Shown here: positions 16,042 through 26,723 of the stretch, piece after piece
Numbering within the stretch: position 1 is the first letter of the stretch
How the letters are laid out: each line of letters begins with the position of its first letter
NCBI GenBank assembly: GCA_033558025.1
Contig: JAUCEF010000018.1
Span: forward strand, 3,782,001-3,846,000
Reading direction: 5' to 3'
Source: Phytophthora sp. 'mugwort'
Taxonomy: Eukaryota; Oomycota; Peronosporomycetes; Peronosporales; Peronosporaceae
Length of the DNA: 64,000 nt
Notes under the pieces: model-generated
The model's input: the letters and a program-made list of their open reading frames with translations, nothing else
Told to the model about the DNA's origin: nothing
Databases searched by the model: none
Position numbers and translations under genes: made by a program

Positions 16042-16965
16042 TTATGGCTCGCCATGGAGCCACAGAAACTGAAAAGAAAAATCGTTACCTAACGAGAAAT
16101 TTGAAAAGATAAAAACCCAAGGTTAGGATCACTACCAACCACAAGCGATTTTGACCAGAGAACTCACCATAGTGCTGAAGTTCGTACTGTAGCAGGAAAA
16201 TGATAAACACGAAGAAATTTGCCTGGATCAAGTAGGCCTGCGTCTCCAGTACAAATGCAGTTGGTACAGAGGGGAATAGCCAAACTTTCGCTCCAGAAAA
16301 GTGTGAAGAATAAACAGAGATCCAATCTCCAACGTGGCAAACACGAGAATGTTTACCGCTGCTGTCATCCCGAATTGCCCACCTCCACCAGGGTAATTTG
16401 ACGACATTTGGTAGCTGCTCAAGCATCGATTTGTACGTCACGTAGACGATCGGCACGACGCATTCAATGTACTCTACCAGGATCAAGTATTCGCAATGAA
16501 ACAGTAATTGCAAGGCCTGTAGAGCCAATTTCTCCGAGCTCGCACCTGATACAGCAATATGGTTGAGACCAGCCTTGGACATTTCAACTTCAGAGCCTTC
16601 AGCTTCTTTGCCAGTTTGTGGCATACATGCGCTTACCACGCTGCGGTATTCCGGCACGATTGTTGCCTTTTCCACATATACGCGTGGATTTGGGAACCAC
16701 CGACGATTTGGGAGCCTACGTAGCGACGTTTTCAAAAAGGAAGAGTCTGGCTGAGCATAGATCGTCGAGGCGCCCAACACCTGAAGCCGCGCTTCTTGCT
16801 CCTCGGTGATTCGATGAGGGAAGCATGCTCGCAACCCACGCCCTCCATGGAGGTAATATTGAACGCAGCAGGATCTCGTATCACTCAAGGGCCATTGCCA
16901 CGGGGTCGGAATTCGTCGAATTGCCCGATAGACGACCCGATAGACTTCTACCTTGAGTGAGTTTT
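16042..16965 (-). pseudogene. 5'-truncated, frameshifted copy of the multi-span membrane family
   Basis: This reverse-strand region is the C-terminal half of the family intact at 23966-25851. Shared blocks include LRACFPHR, QEARLQVLGASTIYAQPD, VEKATIVPEY, LALQALQLLFHCEYLILVEY and FVLETQ. Frame breaks lie near 16880, where the VALEVVRDPAAFN equivalent is lost from frame, and near 16390 and 16270, where the GGGGQFG...LYQL segment moves to another frame. The last-exon donor is intact at 16168 (G then gtgagt), and a matching 47-nt exon lies at 16042-16088, reading GNDFSFQFLWLHGEP then stop. Homology begins abruptly at about 16965, directly against a gypsy protease fragment, so the first ~330 codons are missing. 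Confidence 0.75.
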
Positions 16966-17560
16966 GTTGGAAGCTGATACTCAGGTTGTCGAGCGCGAGC
17001 AGCCGCAAGTAGACCGTCCGTCGAATAGCCCAAGCGGTTCATCACTGGCCGCCCGATCGTTAGCGACAAAGAGCGATCTTCTTCGTGTTCAAGACACTCT
17101 AATTTCGAAGCTGTAGTGGGCTTCCCCAAAGCGAACTTTTGAAGCGACTGGGATCAAATGACCACCAACCGGATTCAACGATGCCGTCACCGGGTACTCG
17201 TGAACCATAACACCCGCCGAATCGAGGGCACGAATGATACCTCCGCTAACTACTGAGTCGTCTGCGCCACTATCTAACAAGGAGGATTGTAACGTGTAAC
17301 CGTCAATGGTTGCTATTCTGATTGGACATGGTGTTTGTAAATGGTGATCGTCCGTTTGAACATAGAGTTTACGTTATGGCCAGTGTCAACGCCTGCTTAA
17401 GCACTTATATTCTGACTGTCCACCCTCATTCCGTTGCACGCCGAATGTTGCTCCATGACATCCGCTGTTGCAGCGGCTGCGAACCGTAGCGCAAATATTG
17501 TTCCATGATCTCGACATTATTCGAACTGTAGATTTCAGAAATTTATGTTTTTTTGCAGAT
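16966..17560 (-). mobile_element. Ty3/gypsy fragment (retroviral-type aspartic protease)
   Basis: The reverse strand at about 17089-17370 reads an aspartic-protease segment with the motif LLDSGADDSVVSGG, preceded by a strand-like PIRIATIDGYTLQSS. The sequence then shifts frame to LSLTIGRPVMNRLGYSTDGL (about 17000-17060), the linker seen between protease and reverse transcriptase in Phytophthora gypsy polyproteins. Stops at 17089 and the frame change make it dead. The reverse transcriptase should follow but is replaced at about 16965 by the membrane-family pseudogene. Upstream (17400-17560) is probably gag-derived: it shares the ggatgtcatggagcaacatt segment with 33611-33776. Confidence 0.6.
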
Positions 17561-18510
17561 ATTGATTTCAAGGGTGTAATTCACTTTTATTCACTTTCTA
17601 GACTATGACAATGCATAATTTATGAACTTTTAGCGAATTTAGCTACTTAGGCCCTGTCCGCGCTCGCATCAAAATGGCCATTTATCCCCATGATAAAAAG
17701 CAGTCCCCCACCTAATTATCATTTGAAAATGAACAAGATCCTTGCTTTTCCAGGGAATCCAGGAGTGATGGTCACTTCAATTTCGCCAGTCGCGTTTTCA
17801 TCCGCCGCCAAAATGGAACGAGTAGAGAGCCCATGGAGAAGACGAGTCGCCCGCGCCTGCGACATCCCGTGCGAAGTGGACGCTGGCGAAGAACTCGACG
17901 TTGTTGCAGATTTACCTGAAGGTGCGCCTCGATCCGGCGCTGAGAACTGACAAAGGCATCAAGACCAAGGCGTGGACCAGCCTCACAAGCGAGCTGAACG
18001 CGACGCTCAGCGTCGCGCTTGACAAAGGCAAGCGTTGCATCACGCTGTATATAAGGCTGGTGACTCACAGAAGCGTCGGGCAGGGAAACACAAGGGTATT
18101 CACAAAATACGGAGTGATCAGCAAAGATTTCACATTTCCAACCTTTCGCGATAAAATACGGAGTGCTGATAAAATATGTTCCCAAGACCCAACTATCGGT
18201 ATAACGCAGACGACAGGGCAGTACCGTAAGAGCCAGCGGTCAGCAAGGTGTCCAATGCGATCGAGTCCCCAAGCATGGGTCACGCGATGACTTCTCCGTG
18301 CGAGCTGGCCAGTATGAAGCTGGCCCCCAACATTGGCACACGCCTAGAAATAGTTTACAGAACTGTGGGGTCAACAAGGCATATGCTGTCCGTGGTTTTG
18401 TGCGATGTGCTTCATGAGCCATATGATCGGCAGCAACAGCTTCAGGAGCTATAACATATGAAGGTAGTTGTTGCCAATTTGTGCAACAGGTGGAAGATGA
18501 TGATGCTAAA
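17561..18510. other. No gene recognised
   Basis: A forward frame at 17690-17950 and its continuation 17901-18290 resemble degraded transposon sequence in composition but show no family block I can name. Confidence 0.3.
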
Positions 18511-18516
18511 GCTTTT

Positions 18517-18596
18517 CCCAGAATGAGTAGCGATTTGCCTCAATCGTCTCAAAACAAGTAGCTATTCCAAAACGAGTAGTTGGGGTACACCACACT
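18517..18596 (+). repeat. Left terminal inverted repeat
   Basis: Left end of the Mutator-like element. Its reverse complement is found at 20548-20632, with the identical 20-mer agttggggtacaccacactg at the inner edge and gaatgagtagcgatttgc-like sequence at the outer edge. Confidence 0.75.
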
Positions 18597-20547
18597 GAGA
18601 CCGAGCGCAGGCACGCAGCCCAAGCGAAGCGAGCGGCCGCCTCGGGGCGTACGTCGCGGTAATAAGGCTTGTTATTGATCTAACTATTGTTGTTGTCGTT
18701 GAATCTGTCTGACCGCTCTGATTAACTTGTTCGAAGGCGCATGTCTAGCTGGCCAACACAAAGGGGTCAAGCACGCGCCAACCGTAGGCCAAGTGGGACA
18801 GGAGATTTTAAAATACCTCGTGGACGAGAAGAGCAGAGCAGCAAGGACCCGCCACCGTTCGGTAGCATATACAAGCGAGCCACACTCGTGTCCATGTACC
18901 GCTCAAGTGTCCAGCGAGGTCGAGTGCATTGGATATGAAAGCGGGCGGAAGTACTGGAGTACGAACACGTGTGTCACCATGGCAAATGGCGGCATGTACG
19001 TGTGTTAGTGGCTCGAAATGCTCTTCACACCGCATACTAACCGAATCTTCTCCCTTGTGTCACCTCGTACTACCAGACTATCGACTTTAATACTAGCAGA
19101 CTGTCGACCTCAACGAAAATGATGCTTCTTGAGTAATGTGTGTCGATAATGCATGAATACAGTGCTAACAAACTAGCCTCTTATTCTAATAGGAAGCGCA
19201 CTGACATTCGGCTCGCTGGTGAAGATCTGGACTGTTTATCGTTCGTGTTGTCATGAGACTCGTAATTATTGACAGCGAAGTGCTCCACTCGGGTGTCGTT
19301 AGGAGTTGGCTCCATTCCAAAAAGGCAGCCGTCAGCGGTGCGTTGATGTTTTCGCTGCTGCCCCGCACTAGGCGTGCCAACACAAATAGCGCTTTATTGG
19401 CTGACAGCAGGCACAGATATGTTCACTTCTGCCTCTCGTCCTTCAGCTGGAGCGCGATACACGACAGCATCAGGAATAGCCGATGGAGCTGCATCTCTCC
19501 CCGTTGCGTTTGATTTAGAGTAATTATGAATGGAAGGAAACTCGAAGCTGCAATAAACGAGGTCGGGATTTGCTTCATCGCATTCATTAGCATGACGCCG
19601 ACAGGTCCGTCGATTGTGTCCATTTTCTCGGCAGGTTCTGCAAACGTAGGTTACTTTGCACAGTTTCTCCTGAGCTTGCAATCCGGCGCGTGACCGTTGG
19701 TGTTGATCCACATCCAATTGCACCGTTGCTCCAGGGTTTGACTCACGTATATCGGACAGCATAAAAGGGAGACGCCAAAATGACTCCTCGCAATCTCATT
19801 AGCAGAGTCCACAATGTCGTCTTTTGCTCGATACAGCATAGATCTGCTAAACTGCAAGTTAAGACCATCGCGAGACTGAAGCATAGCCATCATAGCCTTG
19901 CGCTTGACATTGCGATCGCCCAACAAAGAGCGCGAAGCGTAGCTAATTTCGTGAGCTGAAGCTGAATAGGTTTGGCAGTAGACGTGCACGAATCGCTATG
20001 CACGTCATTTATAAACGAAACCCAAAACCGTTTAGAGGCATCTCGCTCTCTCTTAATCGAGACTCGTACCTCCCAACCACATGCGCTGTGCATTCAAATA
20101 GCATAACTCGCTGCACTGGGACCGCTTTCTTCCCCGCTGCTATTGGATACAGCATTCTTGCCCTTGGCACTGGCGGCGTCACTGCAGGTGTACTTCTTCA
20201 TTGTGCCACTGCTTTTAACTAGACAGCGTGTTGGCGGTATACGTGTAATCCTGCATGAAGTAGGTGACATTTGTACCGGATCTGAAGCGCATGCCCATTG
20301 TCAACTTGAACGTGCCGTATTCATCGACAAGGTCCAGAGAGAGCGACTCGACGCCATGATATCAGAAAGGCGAGCTGAAAGCTGAAAGTATAGTGTAGTT
20401 ACAAAAGCAAGAATACTGTCACGGCTTGATAAAGAGTGCTCTGGGTTTACTTGTGAGCTGTGTGTCGGCAGTCCGACATCATTTATAGTGCTAGAACCTC
20501 TTCCGTTCTAAGACTGCAACGACGAAATGTCGTAAACCCCAACTGTG

Positions 20548-20632
20548 CCAGTGTGGTGTACCCCAACTACTCGTTTTGGGACAGTGACTTGTCTTAAGAC
20601 GATTGGGGCAAATCGCTACTCATTTTGTGGGA
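20548..20632 (-). repeat. Right terminal inverted repeat
   Basis: Inverted partner of 18517-18596. It differs by a few substitutions and a 2-4 nt length change near the outer edge and middle. Confidence 0.75.
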
Positions 20633-20639
20633 AAAACTC

Positions 20640-21925
20640 GACGGTGATTCTTTCTGTTCCATTCCGGGGCTAGATAGAACATTAGACAAATGTAGCACAT
20701 GCTATAGATTCGCAACCACTCCATGAATAACACGCCTCTCCGTCTTTATTTTCCTTAAACGAGGGCAGAGCGCTAAGACAACAAACGTAGACGACGAGTG
20801 ACGATTACTTGACTGCGTCGTAGCCACCATCATCTGGTCTCCAGCATCAGCGGTTGCAGCGTGAGCGTGAGCGTAAGCGGTTTACTTAGTCTCGTCCATG
20901 GCCACGAGCATGCCGACGTTGGGAGCACGTCTTCATGCTGCTCAGCTTAAGTCGTCGTGTGGTCACGGGATTGAAATAATCGTGTTCAATGTGCGGCAAG
21001 TACTCACTGACACGGGGGGGGGGGGGGGGGGGGCTCGGTGGCGTCACGGATGTGCGCAGCGGTAGAACAATAGCCGGCATTGGCGGTGTGACGGCCGCCA
21101 TGCGAAGTGAAATCTCCGAGCGTGGAGCTGTGACGGAGAACCTATTGAATCTGCTGCTGACAATGTGAGCGCTGAGCGGACTTGTGGCATAACTGCATCT
21201 TGACGAAATGAGCTGTTTCGATCGATACAGCCCCATGAATCTGACTCTCGACGGAGTTCGACACCAGTGCCAACTTTGCTTGCTTCGTGTGATGGTAGTA
21301 AGTCTGTTGCTGTAGCATTTGGATCGAGAGTAGAGAACCAAGACCTTGGTGATAAGGATGAAAAGTTATCGTCATTGACTGGTGCAGATGGAAATGATCT
21401 CGATTCGTTTGCGGCAACTTGCGGTCTTCCAACAGCTGAGAAGAACTGCGAGCACGGCGATGAACTACATGCAGCTAGTCAAGAAGACGCCACTGGCGTA
21501 TCTGTGCATTCGTTTCCAAGTAAAGGTGCACGCACATAGCTGTGAAGCGTGGGCGTGGTGGTCGGCGCAAGGCAACATCGGTCCAAGACCAGCGTGCGAT
21601 CTATGATGATCTGGAGCGAGATTTGAAGGGCTTCCTCAAGATGGCGACTCATTTATATGCCGGGCGTTTGAACGACAGTGGTGCAGGCCTTGCGACCATG
21701 CGCGATGATTGATCGCAATCGATTCGTGAGATGAGTATGAACTGCGTCTGTCGTGTGATCTCTGTCTGTCAAATGAGCGCTACAAGAATTAATTTTGTTA
21801 GTGGAGCGAGAGTTGCGAGATATTATGTTACACGATCTTTGAGAAGTTTTAATTGGTTTGTTCTTCAGCTCGGGGCCACTCAAGATATTCGCCCACGTGG
21901 CCTTCACCATCCTTGTGCTCCAATT
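20640..21925. other. Intergenic, no gene recognised
   Basis: Open frames at 21142-21432 (reverse) and 21267-21539 (forward) overlap in antisense, and neither shows a domain. A 20-base G homopolymer is at 21014-21033. Confidence 0.35.
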
Positions 21926-21928
21926 CGA

Positions 21929-23092
21929 CTAGTTCTCAAAAATCAAGCTCGAACTCCTGCGCGCTGCCAGTACTTGTTGCTTGGTGTCTGGCTCACTGTG
22001 CGCACTTACCGTTGGGGTATCACCACCGATGATGTCGTCGTCTCCATAACCCGTTTGACGGATGAAATTATGAAGCAACCCACTCGCAAAAATAGCGGCT
22101 TTGATGATGTCAAACTCGTACTCCATTGGATGCCGTTTCAGGCATCCGATTAAGCGCTCGACAACATTTCTGGCTTTCGTATGACGAAAATTAAAGAGCT
22201 CCTTGGCCGTTTGAGGACGCCCAGCCTCTCGAAGCTCCCCTTCTTTCAAGCGGTGTCGTACCGTGCAAAATGGTGTGGGAACTTTGATGCTGAGTCCAAC
22301 AGGCGTCGACAATAATGCAGGAATTACTCTCGGGAGTCTTGACGAACATTTGACTCCACGCAAGAACAGTAACATCGTGGGCACTGCCTTCGACGCCGAC
22401 GCTCATATAGGCGACGTTCGTATCCCAGTCGCTGGCGATGAAAAATTCGTAGTGATCCATCCTTTCCGGTTGCGGAAGCGCTCGGCATCCGACGTAGGCA
22501 CGACGATCGGGAAGTGTGTGCCGTCGATTGCGCACAAAGATTGATTTACGGATGTTTTTCCACGAAGACGCTTGGTATACGCTCTGGAAGTCGCATCTGG
22601 TCTTGGAGTACGCCAATGATGGCCTTCAGTCCGATGTGTCGGTAGTGATGGGCTGTCGAGAAGGCTAGATGGGACTTGGTTTCTTGTGCTCTGGCTGATA
22701 ATCCGGTCCCAATCCATTCCAAGGTGACCTCAAGCACTTCTCTCTTGTCTGAGATGCTGCTGGGATGAACGGCTTCACTTGTTGAAGATGCCGACGTTTA
22801 TCCGGAAGTTGTCGCGTCGATTTCTGGAGGCGTATGCTGCCCAACGAAACGTGACCCCGTCTGGATTATCCAACTGCAGCGGGCATCGCTGTGTATCGTG
22901 TGGTGGGTGTTGTCCATACGCGGCACGCAGCGTGCGTAACACGAGTACAATAGTCATTGCCCACGTCGTGGGTCCCTCTTCAGCGCGCTCCATTGTTGCT
23001 TTCTTTCGCTGGTGCCAAACCACTGAAAGACCATCACATATGAGACTGGAGGAGTCGTTCATAAGCAATTTATATAAACATGGTGATTGCAA
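21929..23092 (-). pseudogene. PIF/Harbinger-type transposase relic
   Basis: Reverse-strand blocks run in the order of Harbinger (DDE_4) nucleases. A helical N-terminal part with FRWAAYASRNRRDNFRINVG lies near 22790-22860. CAIDGTHFPIVVPTSDAERF then RNRKGW (about 22460-22545) holds the first catalytic aspartate in the IDGTH motif. AYMSVGVEGSAHDVTVLAWS (about 22345-22405) resembles the G..G..HD segment with the second aspartate. KARNVVERLIGCLKRH and a C-terminal LLHNFI (about 22050-22180) correspond to the glutamate-containing end. At least three frame changes and stops break it up. Confidence 0.65.
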
Positions 23093-23780
23093 AAGACACT
23101 TCCAGAACTAGATTCCGCGAAAGAGAATGTGTGTTTGTCGCAATTTCCGATATCACACTTCAGCTCGAACAGGCCCTAAAAGATAAATCTTCAGTTGAGA
23201 GTCGTTTTACCACTTTGCTGGTGCGATGTGCCCGACATTATGTACATGAACATCAAAACTAGCTTCATAAATTGTGGTCTATTGATTTCAGATAAGAGGC
23301 GTCATAAAGAAAAATGCAATATCTTGTAGTCGGGAGCTCTGGGGTAGAACTGCTTCCTCCTCGTGCTTGACCCCTGCTAGTAACTTGCCGTTTATTATTA
23401 TGCATTTTTTCGATCGCTATGCATTCCTCTTGGCCCTGAAGCGCCCGTCCTCGCCTTTGGGGGACCCAATCCGGTCGTGCTCAAACCTTATCTAATAGCC
23501 GCCCATTCAAATCGACTTGAAGATCGTATGGCCGGGTATTTTCAGAGCCGTCCAACTTGGGTACTTACTTGGAAGTTCAACCCCCCCCCCCGCCCCCCTG
23601 TCGGTATCCATATCTGGTTCTCGTCCAGCTAGCGTCGAGTCTGAAGTCGCGCACCCTAGCTGGTATATCTGGTTGTTTACAAGCAGCTCTTCATTCGTCT
23701 ACATGCTGGCAAGATGCAAGAGTTTGTAGCGAAAAAAAACTGTCTGCTATTAGATCTCTTCTGGCCGTGATAGATATGCA
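23093..23780. other. Intergenic, no gene recognised
   Basis: No coding signature. An 11-base C run lies at 23581-23591. Confidence 0.4.
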
Positions 23781-23786
23781 CGTATT

Positions 23787-23862
23787 TATATTTTTAAGCG
23801 TTCACCTATTTTTAGCACGGAGGGGGGGGGGACCTAAAAATAGGTGAGCGCTTAAAAATATA
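23787..23862. repeat. Hairpin 1 with poly-G loop
   Basis: The arm 23787-23815 (tatatttttaagcgttcacc then tatttttag) pairs with 23834-23862 with a single mismatch over 29 nt. The 18-nt loop includes ten consecutive G (23822-23831). It lies about 100 bp upstream of the membrane-family ATG at 23966. Confidence 0.85.
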
Positions 23863-23940
23863 ATTCCTTCATAAAAACAGGAACTGGACGGGGGGGGGGG
23901 GGTAACGTCCAGTTCCCCTGTTTTACTGACTCAAGGAATT
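23863..23940. repeat. Hairpin 2 with poly-G loop
   Basis: The arm 23874-23889 (aaaacaggaactggac) pairs with 23907-23924, apart from a 2-nt bulge. The loop holds thirteen G (23890-23902). An outer arm aattcctt (about 23862-23869) pairs with aaggaatt (23933-23940), so the structure nests. It is adjacent to hairpin 1 and ends 25 bp before the ATG at 23966. Confidence 0.8.
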
Positions 23941-23965
23941 CGGGATAATATCCAAATTATCTCGG

Positions 23966-25851
23966 ATGAATTTACCCTCGTCGACGGAAGTTTGCCGAGA
24001 CCAGACGCCACTGAGACAGCTGTGGTGGGTTCGTCTTGAAGAGCGATGGAACATCATCCAAGTGGGCCGTCAAGGCGCGTACTCTGTCGAGCGCCTCGAA
24101 AGCTTCGATCACTATTGCAAAACTACATCACGTGCTCGAGTTTTTTTGGTTTGTGTGCTAACACCGTTACCGGCTCTATCGGTGGCGATTATCTTGGAAT
24201 GCTTGCCACTAAGACCGCCTTCAGAAGGGTGGGCTGCAAATTGGTTGTTCTGGGTCCGCTTGACCTTCGAATGCTTCATAATGATCTTTGCTGGGGCGTC
24301 TCAACTCGTCACATTAGTTCCAGACCTCAATCCAACTTTTTTGAAGAGACAACTCGTGGCATGGGGAGCAACTGCTGCCTTAACCGCGACTTTCCTACTG
24401 GGGGCACACGTGATTGGATTTCCGATCCCTTTCCAGACGTATATTGGAGGTATCTTCGTTGGGGCATATGCTCCAGCGGCGATGACGCTAGTGTTTGGGA
24501 AAAGAATACTCGCAGCCAACTCGCCGTGTTTCCACAATCTGCAACAATTTCTTCTCTACTTTAGCGCCTTTATGACATTATGCAATATTTTTCCACTCTG
24601 CAAAGTGCTGTACGGGTTCGTGCCTGTAGCCTATCAAGGAGTTGTCGTTTTCGTGCTACCGATTTGGAAACTTGCCGCAAAGCGCTTTATGGTGCGATTT
24701 ATCCGTCCGCTTGAAGATTTTTTACCGGGGATCGTCGCCGTGACGGTTGACTTTTTTAGCGCACTTTTCACCTCCGTGTGCATGTCAACAACGGGATCAA
24801 ACTACCTGTCGCCTCTCTTCATTGCTGTGGATATCGGTCAATCATTACTTGAATACCGTGAGGTTCGTACAAATGCGAACGTCGTATCCGAACTACTTCG
24901 ACGTCGGCACAGATCTTCCGAGAGATTTAAGGTAAACTCGCTCAAGCGTAGAAGTCTATCGGGTAATTCGACGAATTCCGACCTCGTGGCAGTGGCCCTT
25001 GAAGTGGTACGAGATCCTGCTGCGTTCAATATTACCTCCATGGAGGGCGTGCGGTTGCGTGCATGCTTCCCACATCGAACCACCGAGGATCAAGAAGCGC
25101 GGCTTCAGGTGTTGGGCGCCTCGACGATCTATGCTCAGCCAGACTTTTCTTCCTTGAAAAAAAAAACGTCGCGATATAGACCTCCAAATCGTTGGTGGCT
25201 CCCAAATCGACGCGTATATGTGGAAAAGGCAACGATCGTGCCGGAATACAACAGCGTGGTAAGCGCATGTATGCCACAAGTTGGCGAAGCAGTTGAAGGC
25301 TGTGAAGTTGAGATGTCCCAGGTTGACCTCAACCATATTGCTGTATCAGGTACGAGATCAAAGAAATTGGCTCTACAGGCCTTGCAACTACTGTTTCATT
25401 GCGAATACTTGATCCTGGTAGAGTACATTGAATGCATCGTGCCTATTGTGTATGTGACGTACAAATCGGCGCTTGAGCAGCTACCAAACGTCGTCTATTA
25501 TCCTGGTGGGGGTGGGCAATTCGGGATAGCACCAGCCGTAAATATTCTCGTGTTTGCAATATTGGAAATTATCTCTCTACTCGTTCTTCACACTTTTCTG
25601 GAACGGAAGTTTGCGTATTCCCCTCTGTACCAGCTCGCGTTTGTACTGGAGACGCAGATTTACGTGATCCAACCAAAATTCTTTATAATTGTCATGCTCC
25701 TGCTACACCAGGAACTACAGCACTACGGTGAGTACCCACCGATATAGCCTAGAATGGTCGGGCACTTAACTTTGCACGTCTGTCTTGTTATAATTGGTTG
25801 GCAGGTGCCGATTTCACATTTCACTTTCAGTGGCTCCACGGCGAAACATAA
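23966..25851 (+). CDS. Multi-span membrane protein, uncharacterised oomycete family (copy A)
   Basis: Two exons, 23966-25727 and 25805-25851, give 602 residues. The donor is G|gtgagt and the 47-nt last exon reads GADFTFHFQWLHGET. I do not recognise a named family. The N-terminus is short and polar with RWNIIQVGRQGAYSVERLES. Six or more hydrophobic segments follow between about residues 60 and 310 (VCVLTPLPALSVAIILECL, the VIGFPIPFQTYIGG region, VAVTVDFFSALFTSVCMS). Then comes a ~140-residue hydrophilic, probably cytosolic loop, and a C-terminal membrane block with LALQALQLLFHCEYLILVEY, GGGGQFG and LYQLAFVLETQ. Copy B (42817-44674) shares the whole architecture, and a broken copy is at 16042-16965. 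The conserved polar residues within membrane segments (HCEY, EYIEC) could suit a transporter or channel, but no function can be claimed. Confidence 0.8.
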
Positions 25852-26178
25852 GGTGAGAGTAAAGATCATAACCGAGATCTAACAAAGTCGTTCCGGTAAC
25901 GTTTTGCTGGCGAGATGCAATGTAAAACAACAGCGATTTGAATGTGAACGATCCGTGGGGTTTTGAGACTAGGCTGATGTAATTGGCCTCTCTCAAGCAG
26001 ACGAAGGTGAAACATTTTTGAGAAGCAGTTATAATCCTGGTTCATCCTGGTTCATGATGCATGGTGGTACTATTAAATACCTTAAATCTACAAATGTTGT
26101 ATTGACTCACCAAAATGAGCACAAATTTCGGCATTTTCGACAGTTTTATATATACCGTCTACTTTTTCGGCACACAAG

Positions 26179-26613
26179 ATGGAAGGGATAGCGGCGCAGA
26201 TGGAGCGCGACCTGCGCTCCCGGTACAGCCATCTCATGATCAAGTGGTACGAGGCCGTCGACTGGACGGAGCCGCTCGTCGCGGGGCTGCTCACTTTCCA
26301 CGTAGTTCTCCTGGTCACACTCTGGCTGACCCGCAAGCGGCTGTACACGCAATTCGCGCTCTTCGTGCTTATCATTCTGCTGGTGGTGAGCACCGAGGCG
26401 CTCAACAAGTGGGCACGGGAGAACTGGCGCCTCTTTGCCACGCAGCGATACTTCGACCAGCAGGGTGTCTTCATGGGCATCTTCTATGCGGGTCCACTCC
26501 TGGCTGCGGGCTTCTTCCAACTGCTACTGAGCATGAAGAACATGGTGGACATGGTGGTGATCGTCAAGAGGGCCGAGTTCCGACAGCATCTGAAGGCCCA
26601 GAAGGACAAGTAG
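26179..26613 (+). CDS. TMEM18 homologue
   Basis: A single-exon 144-residue protein, the same length class as human TMEM18 (140). It has three hydrophobic segments (residues about 35-55, 60-77 and 101-118), the conserved FA.QRYFD.QG.F stretch (ATQRYFDQQGVFMGIFYAGP) and a basic C-terminal tail that in animals carries nuclear-envelope and DNA-contact activity. KWARENW before it is also family-typical. The start ATG at 26179 gives MEGIAAQMERDL; no upstream in-frame ATG is needed. It converges with the nicotinate phosphoribosyltransferase gene, whose stop lies 110 bp downstream. Confidence 0.9.
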   Translation: MEGIAAQMERDLRSRYSHLMIKWYEAVDWTEPLVAGLLTFHVVLLVTLWLTRKRLYTQFALFVLIILLVVSTEALNKWARENWRLFATQRYFDQQGVFMGIFYAGPLLAAGFFQLLLSMKNMVDMVVIVKRAEFRQHLKAQKDK

Positions 26614-26723
26614 TAAGACAGACAGTATTAAAACAAAAGAATTAACTGGATAATTGGGTGCCACTTACAGTACTACAACTTTCGAGAACAGACTGCTACT
26701 CGTAGGAAATGTGTACTATGCTA

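Larger units (their letters stand above)
18517..20632. mobile_element. Mutator-like element with ~85-bp terminal inverted repeats
   Basis: An ~85-nt segment starting at 18517 (cccagaatgagtagcgattt ... agttggggtacaccacactg, ending about 18596) recurs inverted at about 20548-20632 with a handful of differences. The two ends bound 2.1 kb. Inside, on the reverse strand, lie broken pieces consistent with a MuDR-type transposase: CGWEVRVSIKRERDASKRFW ... H..C near 20000-20090 (the N-terminal DNA-binding pattern), ESNPGATVQLDVDQ near 19710-19745, and a C-terminal knuckle CRTCRENGHNRRTC at about 19590-19640. Long inverted ends are typical of Mutator-like elements. No clear target-site duplication was seen: flanks are TTTT on the left and AAAA on the right. 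Confidence 0.65.

Noticed and set aside
23966..25851. RXLR or crinkler effector genes near the membrane family
   Set aside because: No signal peptide followed by RXLR/dEER or LxLFLAK was found in any frame examined.
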